64,000 bases of DNA from Lagopus muta. Its lineage: Eukaryota; Chordata; Aves; Galliformes; Phasianidae. The notes under the pieces are model-generated. The model was not told where the DNA came from and did not search any database. It was given only the letters and a program-made list of their open reading frames with translations. The DNA lies in the NCBI RefSeq assembly GCF_023343835.1, contig NC_064437.1:25147001-25211000 (forward strand), given 5' to 3'. Positions 46,691 to 57,827 of this stretch are shown in pieces. The position numbers and the translations under genes are program-made. The stretch's first letter is position 1; each line of letters starts with the position of its first letter.

Positions 46691-49600
46691 ACAATATGCT
46701 TTTCTAAGTATGGTTTAATCGTTTCTCAGTACGCGTGCACCATAGCAACTGTATAAATGACAATGTGTAAATGACAGAGCTCCCTCAAGTGGTAGGAAAT
46801 ACTGTAACATGTTACACTTTTTAAGGAGTTGGTGTTTTTTGAATCCTTTTTTAACAAATAGCAAAATGGCAGTGAAGTTAGACCTGTATCATCAAGCCAA
46901 TTCGAAGTGTAGCAATGAATGGTCTGGTTTTGCGTAGCCAGAAAAAATGGTGCTGCTGTAAGGCCAAGGTCGGAGCTCAGTCAGCAGTTAACAAAATACC
47001 AAATCACACATCATTTAAGAAACTGTAGCGGGCTTCAGCCTGATCTGATAACGCATGACTGCATTTTGGCAAGAAAACCTAAATCTGGCTCCAGCACACG
47101 TCACATAGCTGAGGTGCCCAAAGTGCTTATAGATCATGCAGACTGCTTCTGAAACCTCCAGTTCAAGTTTTCAGAGTTGCTGCTATCATCACATCGGATT
47201 TGGTGTGTAATTACCCTTGCTCCTGTTTACTTTTGGGAACGTTCAAAATATTTGCTACAAGAGATCCAGATTAGCAAACTCCTGTAAAGAGACAGGAGCA
47301 GCAGGAATTAAACGTGGGCCTCGGAGAGCAATTCCTCGTGCACTTACAAGCAATGCAGTTGCTGCTTTTGCTGGCGTTTAGAACAGGCAGAGAACCAAGT
47401 GCAGTTCTCTCAGCAGAGGGCAGTGGTTTCCTCAAACATCACTCAGTGCTACTGAGCTGAAATCACCCTTCCAAAAAGAAGTGAAGCCCTGCTGCCTGTC
47501 AGCAGGTTGCCGGATTGCTCTGCAAGCTCAGAAATTCAGATGCTGACCTTCTTGCCAGGCCAAATCTGCATTGTTTTCCAAGTGGCAAATATTTTTTCCT
47601 TGCCCTATCATTTTGAATGAGCTGTGCCAGTTTAGCGAGTTTGGGTTTTTTGTTTCAATTGAGGATGTTGTTTCTTTGGTATATTTTTAAAAAGAAGCTC
47701 CTAAACACCGCATCATGAAAGGTACTGAATCCATGTGGGTGTATCTACATTTTAACCCTGCTAAGTTCAACTGTGTTTCCTACAAGTGCTTTACTCCTTC
47801 TGTAACACCCCAGCTTTGTTTTGTGATCTTTTAGATTGCCTTTGAAAGTTACATTATGAGGCCATGGGAAAGGTGTGGGGAAACGAAATGAGCTGCTCCA
47901 GTGAGAACAAATCAGCCAGGTTTTCCCTCTGAGGAAACACGTGGTCTCTGAGGTCACCAAGAAGAGATCTTAGGGAGAAATGTCACTTAGGTAGTCAGGG
48001 TGCTACCTAAACTCCACAGTGAACACCAAGGAGAAGCCCAGGAGCTTTGAAATGCAACTGGAATCATAATGCTGAAGGCGGTTTCGCTTCTTCATAGTGA
48101 AAGCCCTCCAAAAATTAGAGGATGTGGGGAAAAGTAATACCCACCAAGACCACAACCTATTGCTCAGAGGGGAACAGATATCTCCATAAAGCCGTGGGAG
48201 ACCGAGTCTCCATTGTAAACTGAGAAAGAAATCATGTTTTCAGCTTTTAGCATGAGGCATTGCCTCATTTCCACCTTGTTTTAATCTCCGCAGAGACGGA
48301 TGACATCTACTGAAAGTAGTCCCAAGCAGAAGACGTTTCTAAATCTGTCCAACCAGCAATTTGGCTGTTTCCATGGCAGTGATGCAGCCAGGCCTGCTGC
48401 TTTCCCTTCTGCAAGAACCCTTCCCAAGCCTGACAGAGAACACCATGCATTTGTAGCTGCCCTGCCAAAACCTTCCCTCTTCTTTGCTCAGCGCTGTACC
48501 CATCTGTTCCTTTTTGCTTCCCCTTCCCTTTGGAAATACCTGGCCAGAGAGAAAATCTCTGCATTCGTTCTCTTTTCTGCTGAAGCCTGCCTGACTCAGG
48601 CAAAGGAGGGAGTGCTGCTGGGTTTGAGGGATTGGAGACGGCAATGCTTTCCAAGTTTCCAAGCTGCCTTGGAAAGATGTTTTGGGTGATGGTGAGGGAG
48701 AACAGTGTAGGAGCCAGGAGCAGAAACAAAGCAGAAAGAAAAAAAATCCAGATTTCTGTCTGGTCTCTCAAAAGAATTAGGCTGAAACTTGGCATCTTTG
48801 GCCTTAGCAACAAGTGGAGCAGTAAAGAATGTACAGACTTGGTTCAATGCAGTGCTTTTTGAAGGAGATGACAAGCGTGAAGGAACACTTCCAAAACCCT
48901 GAATTCAGATAAATCCATGTCACAGCTGAGTCTCTGGCAGCTCTCAACACTATTTCACTGCAAGTGAAAAAATAGAAGAGTTACAAAGCTGAAAGAATAG
49001 CCTTTCCTATCAGCTGAGGGCCAGCAAAAATGGAAGGTTGTAATGGAACCGTTCTGGGAGGTGAAGCAATATGCAGGGTTTGCTGCATTTGATTGGCATT
49101 GGGCTCAGTTGATGTGGTTACAAAAACATCTTTGTGCTCAGCAATATTCCGTTGTTGGCCTAGTGCCTTGAGGCTTACATGCTTTGGAAATATGGATGAG
49201 GAGATGAAAACTTGAGCTTGTTTAAAGGTTTTAAATCTGAAGATGGCAGACCTGGGAGAGGGATTCTGAGTTCAGGCATGTAGGTCATGCAAGAAAAGTC
49301 TTGTCTTCACTAGCAAGTTACTATGAAACACAGTAAAAGTGTTCCTGCCCCTTCAACCCTTGCTCACACACAGAGAAAATTCTCCTTGCCTAAAGTGTCA
49401 GGAGAAACAAGAACTGACAAACAAACCAGAGGACAGGCTAAGCTTGAGTGAGGTAACTTCATCCTTTACCCCTGCCATTTCCCTACATCATGTAGCCAAG
49501 TTAGCACCATTAGGACAACCAGCAGTGCTTACTTCCCATCGTTTGGCCTCTTGTGCTTTCATCACTGTCTGCTGGCTCCTTGCTTTTCACTTATGAGCTT

Positions 49601-52600
49601 ATTTACTCAGTTGCAAAAGGCTTCCGGCATCAACACCAGCAGTCACCCACCTTCACTGCAAATGCCTTCGTTCTGTTATTTTGAAAATACGCCTCCGAAA
49701 GACTGCATTTCTCTGCTGCCTGATGATCAGGCACCAAGTCATGGGAGAATCACTGATGTGATGCTACTGTAGTCTATGATTTTAGGAGGAAAGATCCAGG
49801 CTGAAAGCTTTCTGGTGGCATTCCAAACGAGCTGTCATGAGAAGAGAATCCAACACACAAGACCTCAGTGCTGAGAGAAAATCAGAGGGTTTCATGTACT
49901 CAGAGGAAAAGTGTGGAACTATAAATGCTAACTCAGTAACTCCCCAGGAATGAGCATGTGCCATGCTGGGACTGAATGCATCATTAGCAAATCCCTGAGG
50001 CAGATCCCTATTTCAGACTGCACAGTATAACAGCTCCAGGGAACGTACAAGAGACACAGAGGATGCTGATGATTTCACAGTTTCTGCTTCCCTGCGAGGC
50101 AGAAAATAGAAATGCTATGAAGCTCTTTCCCAGGAGCACAAAAGTAATGTTTTCCTGGGCGATTGAAAGCTGAAGAAGAGAGGTTTGTTTTCTGTAAACT
50201 GAGAGAAAAGGGAACATTACAGCCTGCTGCCATCGCTGCGAAAGAAAATCACTCAGCTGATGAGGCAAGCTCTGTGGATTGAAGCAATACAGCTGGCCCC
50301 TTGCAGAAGAGACGCCGAGGGATGCAAAGCTGCCTTAGGTGAACAGAAATCTTAGGGTCACGTACAGCCCACAGTGGATTCACACTGTCTCAGAGTTTCC
50401 TGCAGCAGCACAGACTATCGATGCACGTCACACGTCTGCCCCTTATGGCAAGCAACCCCTGGGAAAAACTTTGAGACAGATCGCTCAAGGTAATTTAGTA
50501 GTGTGACTACATCCTGAGAAAGAAGAGACAGAAAGGGAAAGGCAGACAGCAGACAGCCAGGCGGTCTCTAGCATGCTGAGGTCAAATTCCCCTTTCTGTC
50601 ACTCTGGGGTATGAGAAAGTTGAGGATGACACAGATAGGTAACAGACACAAGCAACACAAACCTGCAGGGAGACTTTAACACGTGCCTGTGTGAGCACAA
50701 CAGTATAACCTCTATCAGAAAGAAGATGCCCACGTTTCAGGCTTAAATGTCTCAACTTCTCTGCATAGCTCCCATTGCACAGTAACTATCTCAGCTATAT
50801 GAAATGTGCTATTGGCTCTAGGGGGGTATTATTTCAGGTTGGCTGCAGCTGGGAATATACAACACAGCTTCAGGCCTCATTCAGTGCACACTTGACAAGT
50901 TTTCTGCTCAAAAGTAAATGGAAGGAAGGTTGTCTTAAGAAGGCAAGGCTTATGCAGCTGTCCTGTGTGTTTGATGAAGGGAGTGCCTGTCCGTCTGCTC
51001 CATCTTTTACCTCCAGTAACTTTTAAACCCGATGGCTGATTTTACACAAATCAGATGGAGGAACAGAGGTTCCAGAAATATTCAGCTCCTGTGAGTTTTG
51101 TGAAGAGTTCAGCCAGGCTGAAGGACAAGCTGTTAATACTCTGAATGGAGGAAACCTGCAGATGATCTCAACTTTGAACACAATAAGAATGTAAGCTGGC
51201 AGGGCTCACTGGAGCTCAGTGTGTCCAGCCTCCTGACCGAAGCACAACTGGCTTCAAAGTTAGGCAAAGTTGCACAGGGTCTCATTTTGGAAACATCCCA
51301 GGTGTCAGAGAATCCACCTCTGATTTCATTTTCACACAACAAATGTATGCAGTTCCCTTGGCTCTGCTAAGTAGTTCTCAGCAAACAACTTTTCCTCTCT
51401 TCTGTGCAGGTCTTAGAAGTGGCAGCCAATGTCAAAGTCTGCAGCAAACCCCACTGCAGGCAACCCATAGGACTCAGCTTATGTTCAATATATTTAGCCA
51501 CCAGCTAGTCACTTAATTCTGGCATTCTATGTTAGTTAATGATTAAGCGTGCAAAGGCCAAACTCAGAGACACAAGGCTTTGTATATCTCATTATTTGCT
51601 TTACCAGGAGCTACAAGGGAGGGCGTGCGGCTCTGTGTGAGTAGGAACTGCAGGCTACATATCCAGCCTGACAAGCTAATGAGAACAAGTCATTCATTAA
51701 CAGAAGACTTGCTGCTAGGCAAACACACACAGCTGGTATGGGAGAAGAATTTGGATGTGAAATGAGACAGTGGAAGTTCTTTTCATAAGATGTTTCGCAC
51801 TTCTGCAAGTTTACAGTCTAACTAAAGACCACACAAAACACTCTAAGAGCCTGATCAGAGGAAGATTAGGGCTTGTGAGAGGTTTGGTAATGAGCAGAGA
51901 GGCGGAATCTGCAAAGAGAATGGAAATATTTGCATGTTTAACAGAATGAACAAGTTTTAAACTGAAGTGAGGTTTGATTACAAACGTCTATGGTGATCCC
52001 CTGGGTGCTGCTCTGTGTGCTCACACGTGGAAACACATTCACAGGAACATCTCGGAGAACCTTTCACGGTTTGATTTGTTTGCTTCGTTTGTTTGATTGT
52101 GCTTTTGTTTTCAGTTTCACGTGGCTGAGCACCTTCCAAAGAAACAACATTAAATCTGAGAACTGCGAAGCAAGGCATTTAGTTCTGTATCAGAGTATGA
52201 GGCAGGAACACAATGTCGTTTGAAAGACGCAGCAATCACCTGCAATTCTTGCATAACTAAATTAGAAAGCCTACCAAGGGAGAATCTACCAGGTCTTTGC
52301 AGCAGTATTTGAGACTGAACTTTAAGAACTCACTGGCTGGCAAAGCATTCTGAGCATGAGTGACAGCCAGAGGGGGCAAGAGAGAAGAGAGAGAGGAAGG
52401 AAGCATGAGGGGAAACCGGTATGTGAGGCAAAGAGCATGGGAAGGAAGTACTGTTAAGTCTGAACTCAATTTAATTTTAACTGCACTTACTAGAAAACCA
52501 AGAGAAGGATATATTTTCTTCTGAGCTAATGAAGCCTCTGTTTTGTTTTGGACTACTACGGTGCTTCGCTTAGTCTAATTCAAACATGGAACAGTAGTTA

Positions 52601-53012
52601 TCATGGGAGTGGAGGGTGGGATGAGTTCGGTCTTGAGGCATTGATGGAGTATTGCACTCTGAAGTGTTTGCTGTCCCTTAGCTAAATGTCAGCTCTTTGG
52701 CTACAAACCTTCCAGCCAGTGAGAAGAGAAAATACAGAACAAAAAGCTTCTGTCTGCTAACTAGACATCTCTCACTGTTCAATAAATTAGAAACCAAAAG
52801 AATTAGGCTCCTAAATATGAACTGAAGCAGCACTGGAATGCTGGTGGTAAAAACACTCCTATTGACTCTTCTGCAGACAAATGCCTAAAAGCCTGAATCA
52901 TCAGCAACACCATCGGGGAACCTCATGTTACCTCAGCAAATGTACTCTATCACTAATCACGCTGGGCAAGCTGAGTACTGATTTGCAATTGCCAGCAGAT
53001 GCAGAGGCTTGT

Positions 53013-53054
53013 CATCTTTTTTTTTCTCTTCTTTTTTCTTTTTTTCATTTTCTA
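53013..53054 (+). repeat. Polypyrimidine tract
   Basis: About 42 bases with only two purines (T-runs interrupted by C). Low-complexity, possibly triplex-forming. No element boundaries seen. Confidence 0.7.
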
Positions 53055-56000
53055 GAGAAAAAGACAAACAAACAACATGCTGAATGTTCTTATCCACACA
53101 CCCTTGTACCTCTTTTCCTGCCTTAAACAGATACATGGGAAGGGCGGTGCAGTTGTAGCACTCACAAATATAGCAGACAAGAAAGATGTCCAACATCTGA
53201 AGAAGTCCAACAAGCTGCTTATTCCATGCCCCTGCACCTCTGGCTCTCCCCTGATGGAGGCTACAAGAAGGCTATGGGTTATACCATGATGGGAACAGTT
53301 CCTGTAAACCCTCAGAGCAGTCAATATGTTCCTATTTACAGTTAATAGATATATGGACAAGGACAGCCACACAGCTGTAACCCAGTGAGAGCAGTTAGCT
53401 GGGCACTACAGCTAATGCAAAACCACGGTGTGTGTTTGTAGTTTTTAAAATGTTAACTATGGTGGACCAGAAGAGCAGTTAGTAGCAGAAGAAATGTCAT
53501 CTGTCAAAGGCTGTGTGGGGATGTTTCTATGCTGCTGGCCCAAATCTGCTAGAAAACCTTCCTTCCCAGGAAAGAGTTTGTGTCTGTAGAACCCCACTGA
53601 ACAGGCATGCGAGTACTTCAAGCAATCTTGCATGCGCCGAAGCACAATTTAAATCATAGTAAAGACTAAAAATAGCTTTTAAAAGGCTGAAATGCCAACT
53701 ATTGTGCTGTGACAGATCTCTGCAGACTGTGTGTTAAGAGCCGCCAGTCGGAGACGAAAGGATGAGTGCTCGTGTGTGTTTCATCCAGAAATGACACTCT
53801 CCTTTGAAACGGCTCAGCACTCACAGGTTTTATTGTTTATTGCAGGGTAACTAACCTCTTGTCACAAAAGCTGTATCACATCTTTATACTTCTCTTTCTT
53901 TTCTTCGTGCCTTTCTCCAGAGCCCCTTCCTTACGACTCAGAGGAGGCCGCCTGGTGTTTGCACTGACCCAGGCTGGGTGTTACAGGTACACCCAGCAGC
54001 AATGCCCGGGCCACCTAGTGGATGTCACACGTTGCCTTTTGCAGCCATCCCAGGTGAGTTACAGCCATCCTTATTTCCACAACCTGTTCTCCTGCACTGC
54101 AGCAGGAGCACGAAAATCCTGACATGGGAAGCACATATTTCCCTTATTCTTGGGAACTCTCCAAATGCCTCAGTTGGGATTAAGCTTCTGCTGTCCTAAG
54201 CAATTAACAAATGCTTCAACTAATATCATCCACTTCCTAAATGTGGGCCAAATATTTAATAGAAATAATGTTTCTCTCTGTAGCTTCAGTACACAGAAGG
54301 TGTATGAGTTGGGAAAAGAACAAAGATCACTCCTAGAATTAATTTTCACGTTACCAGTACAGCAATGCTAGTTAATTTTTCCAAAGTTACAAATCCAAAT
54401 TGCTCAGCTGACTCAACATAAGCTTAGGAATCTCCAGTTTATCCATGGGCTTCTTCTGGCACAGAACCCACACCTCATGCAAATGACAGCTGTGAGTTCA
54501 TGGCATGTAAAGCACAGCACTGCTCATCCACCAATGACTTGATCTTGTGATATTTGGAGCACACCATGGATGTGCTGCAGTGCATTCTCAGTACTTAGAG
54601 GAAACTTCAAGAAATGGATATCTGGCAAATATTTAAAGTCAGTTCTGAAGTGATGCTAGAAATACCACATTTCTGGTCAGGCCTATTACTGCAACGTCAA
54701 TGCTGCCTTTGTTCCTTGGTGCTTTTATCCCTTACTCAAACAGCTCATGAGATGGCAGATTGACTGGGAGCCCAAAATTGCCAGGAGGGCAGTAACTGTT
54801 AGGGTACCACTTGCTGCCAGCCCTCTTCAGAAGAAATTACCTTCTGACACATAACCTGTTCCTGGCACTGCGTGGGCCTGATAACATCACAGTTGACAAT
54901 AATGGGTAGCACTGATACAGATTTAAAAATCTCCTCTCAAAAGCAGTTTGTAATCTTGGCATAGTTAGTAACTGTGACACTCCATGAAGTAAGTACTTAT
55001 TAGCCCCTGTTCCAACAACGTGGAGTGGTGTGGCTCCGTGTCATCAGTGACTCAGTACACAGGGTCAGTTTCAGTTTGGGGAGCTTCTTGTTTATATCCC
55101 CATCGCTCTTTTAGGCAATCCAGAATGGTGGGCACCAACCGGGGCTGGGCATCCCCTGTTACGTGGGGCCAGAGGAAATGGTGCCATTTAAAATTCGTTC
55201 CTGAGAGTACCAAGTGGATACAGCCTGAGGACATAGCTCGTTCAGGAGATTGACCACAACTGCTAGTATCTTTGGGCACTGGTTTTGAAGCTGTTAAATA
55301 GGGTATGGCGCGGTCTTAAAACACTGCTGTAGGGTAGCAAACAGTAACCATGCTGCAGACCCCTTCCCTTTACAACAAAGTCCCTGTCTGACTCCACCCC
55401 CAGTTGACATGTTACTGTGTGGCAGACATTTTCCAAGCAGTCAGACATTAATGTAACCCACAGTGAGCTGTTACATGTGCACAAGCTGCTCATAGAGGGA
55501 GTGAGGGATTTCGTAAGGCCTGAGGAGCAGTGATTAAACACAATTCTCCTTAGTGCACCTATGCATAATAGTCTCTTGATGTTGGCATCTCCTTTTGAAA
55601 TGCTAATGGCTTTCTTCTGGTTAGCTCTTCAGGATCAGTGAGTAAAGAGGCATTAGGAAATAAAAGTACCATTCCTGTTGATATGAAAGAGTTCTTCTAT
55701 CCTACAAGGCAACTGCAAATGGCACAGAGGAGTTTTATGTTTGTTGTCTCTCTGCAGTCTTCAGAGAACATACATTTTGTTTACGAGGCAAGCCATTTAC
55801 AAATGCCAAACCCTGCAAATTCTGGCTGGAAGGATACCAGGAAATATCTCCACTGCAGAGACTGCCCATGTAGATCAGCTCTGCACAGGACTGCCCATCC
55901 TGCACACACACCCTCTGCTCATACCTCATAGCCATGTCTGCACTGGGTCCTGGGACTTGGCGGTGTGTAGCCCAGATAGTCCCAATGCTGTTTTATGAAC

Positions 56001-57002
56001 TGCTTTGTTATTAGCAAGCCTGCCTCTATTTCCTGATCTCCCCAGTGTTCCTAGCTTATTAATGCGTTTATTAAGGCACTTCTGATTGCTCATACTCCTC
56101 TATCCTATTCACTCTAGTCTGTGTCAGAGCTGGTGCCCTAGGACTGGGTGCAGTTCAGGTGCACGTGACAGTATGGATAGCATTTCGGTCACACCTTGTG
56201 ATGCAGGGGAGGTAGAATATGGCCTCAGAAGTGTCACTAGACATTTCAGACAAGCCAGCTGACTGCCATGGAGGAGTTTCTCCTCAGGATTCCAGTCTAG
56301 ACAACCACGTGAGGGCTGATGTAGCACAGGTTGCTGTGGGTCCCTGGGGCCTGGCTGGCTCTGTATCAACAAGAGAGTTTATCATTGTTCTCAGTGATGT
56401 GGTGAGGGCACCTGAGTCTGACAGCCCTGCATATTATCCGTGAAGAAACAAACACTGCTATGGAACAGGGCCTTTATTGCTAAAATTGTAGCCAGCTTGG
56501 AGAGCAAAACACCTTCAAGAACTCAGGTCTTCTAAACTGCAGCAAGCATCGCTGTCTCTCAGGATGAAACCTCCTCCCTTTTCTTTAGTTGGAGAGCCTT
56601 CTGCAGGATTAGAGGGGCTGAAAGAAGACGGTTTGGTTGCACACCAATTAGTTACAGTGCATGCTCAGCCACCTGATGACGAGCTGCTGCTGCCAGCCGT
56701 GCCTGTGCAGCAACACGCCCTGTGTTACTCGTGTGGCTGTGCCTCCCTGCTCCTCCATGCCCTGGGTCAGGAGGGGACAAAGAGGGCAGGTTGTGTCCCA
56801 GGGCCCTGGGAGTTCACCTGGGGCCTTGTGAGCATTGGGAGAGGTGCACAGGGCGTGGGAAGCGTACACAGAGCACAGGGGGGAAACGGTGCACGCAGAA
56901 TGAGAGAATGGGCCTGCAGAGGGCTGGGTTCAGCTTCCAGATCCTGCGCGTCCCCACCGTGCTCTGACCTGCACCAGGTGGGAAAGCAGTCCCAGCTTTA
57001 TG

Positions 57003-57064
57003 TAGAATCATAGAACTGTTTGAGCTGGGAGGAGCCCGCAAAGGTCATCCTGTGCAGCGCTCAG
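57003..57064 (-). mobile_element. CR1 3' end, short
   Basis: AGAATCATAGAACTGTTTGA followed by GCTGGGAGGAGCCCGCAAAG and AGGTCATC is a CR1 3' terminus in reverse. It is only about 60 bp long and abuts a second copy. Confidence 0.7.
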
Positions 57065-57065
57065 G

Positions 57066-57155
57066 GGCACGGAATAACTGAATAGCCCTAGCTGAAAGGA
57101 CCCACAGCGCTCGCACGTTCAGACTGCTGCCTCCATGCAGGACCACCCCAAAATC
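57066..57155 (-). mobile_element. Second CR1 3' end
   Basis: GGAATAACTGAATAGCCCTA then GCTGAAAGGACCCACAGCGC repeats the CR1 terminus pattern in the same orientation, ending near GGACCACCCC at the border of the ABL2 CpG island. Confidence 0.6.
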
Positions 57156-57473
57156 GCACCGCGCGGCCGAGCGCCGAGCCCATCCCGGCGTCCGTGAAGA
57201 ACCGGCCTTCCGTGAAGAATCTATTAGTCCCTGACGCCCGAACCGAGCCACCCCTGGGTCACAACCCGCAGCTCTCGCCCCCAGGCGGGAACGGGGCGCC
57301 TTAACGCGGGCACCGCGGACGCCTCAGCGACCTCAGGAGGACGCGACCCGGCCCGACGCGGCCGCGACCCCCCACCCGCCGGCGGCGCCGCCCGCCAGCC
57401 TGGGAGGGGGCGGCCTCCCCGGGAGGACCGCGGGAGCCGCTCCGTCCCCTCTCCCGGCGCTCTGTGGTTTAAG

Positions 57474-57506
57474 ATGGCGGCGGGGGCCGAGGGGGAGAGT
57501 CCGTGA
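57474..57506 (+). CDS. uORF 1 in the ABL2 leader
   Basis: ATG within the YY1 motif followed by nine codons (MAAGAEGESP) and TGA. Present in the mRNA only if transcription starts at or before the YY1 site. Confidence 0.3.
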   Translation: MAAGAEGESP

Positions 57507-57612
57507 GCGCCAGGCCGGAGCGCCGCGGGGCCGGCGGGGGCGGGCGGGAGCCGCCGGGGCGCGCACGCGGGGGAGGAGCGGGAGGCCGCCCGCCGGGCCG
57601 GGGAGCGGCGGC

Positions 57613-57618
57613 ATGTGA
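57613..57618 (+). promoter_or_regulatory. ABL2: Start-stop element ATGTGA in the ABL2 leader
   Basis: A minimal uORF, 28 nt upstream of the main start codon. Start-stop elements are known to hold ribosomes at initiation and lower downstream translation. The effect here is inference. Confidence 0.4.
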
Positions 57619-57646
57619 GCGGCGGGCCGCGGCCGGCAGCGCGGCG

Positions 57647-57827
57647 ATGGGGCAGCAGGTGGGCCGCGTCGGGGAGCCGGGCGCCGGGCTCCAGCAGCAG
57701 CCGCCACCCCAGCAGCAGCAGCAGCCGAGGGGACCGCGAGGGAGCGGCGCGGGCAGGCCGGCGGGGCGCCGCAGGGAGGCGGCGGGGCGCGCGGCCGAGG
57801 GCGGCTTCAACGTCTTCGCGCAGCACG
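57647..57827 (+). CDS. ABL2: ABL2 (ARG) exon 1B, myristoylated N-terminus
   Basis: First coding exon of the Abelson-related non-receptor tyrosine kinase, which regulates actin and cell adhesion. It codes for 60 residues plus one base: MGQQVGRVGE, a Gln/Pro tract, an Arg/Gly-rich stretch and GGFNVFAQH. MGQQ gives an N-myristoylation site at Gly2; in the ABL family the myristoyl group docks in the kinase C-lobe to keep it off. The end aligns with the human GFNIFTQH, and the donor G|GTGAGG leaves one G for the following Asp codon. Start context GCGATGG is strong. Compared with human, the Q/P tract (LQQQPPPQQQQQP) is longer. The SH3, SH2 and kinase exons lie outside the window. Confidence 0.95.

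Larger units (their letters stand above)
44991..57000. other. Intergenic region between SOAT1 and ABL2
   Basis: About 12 kb separating the divergent promoters. It contains one CR1 (46.4 kb), a plus-strand open segment with an RVxF-like motif (45.27-45.50 kb) and a pyrimidine-rich tract (53.01-53.05 kb). I find no other gene or known repeat; the 130-170-residue open frames near 48.3-48.8 kb overlap on both strands and resemble nothing I know. Confidence 0.55.

Noticed and set aside
46412-46718. Two plus-strand frames near 46.4-46.7 kb
   Set aside because: They are antisense readings of a CR1 3' fragment.
48300-48813. Overlapping frames of 129 (plus) and 168 (minus) residues
   Set aside because: Neither resembles a known protein, both strands are open at once, and no splice or poly(A) context supports one.
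54820-55560. Possible old retroviral or DNA-transposon remnant
   Set aside because: Minus-strand frames had some Cys/Ser-rich protein-like feel, but I could find no LTR ends, target duplications or recognisable domain.
57503-57646. In-frame upstream extension of ABL2 exon 1
   Set aside because: The frame stays open, but there is no ATG, and MGQQ with its myristoylation site at 57647 matches the family start.
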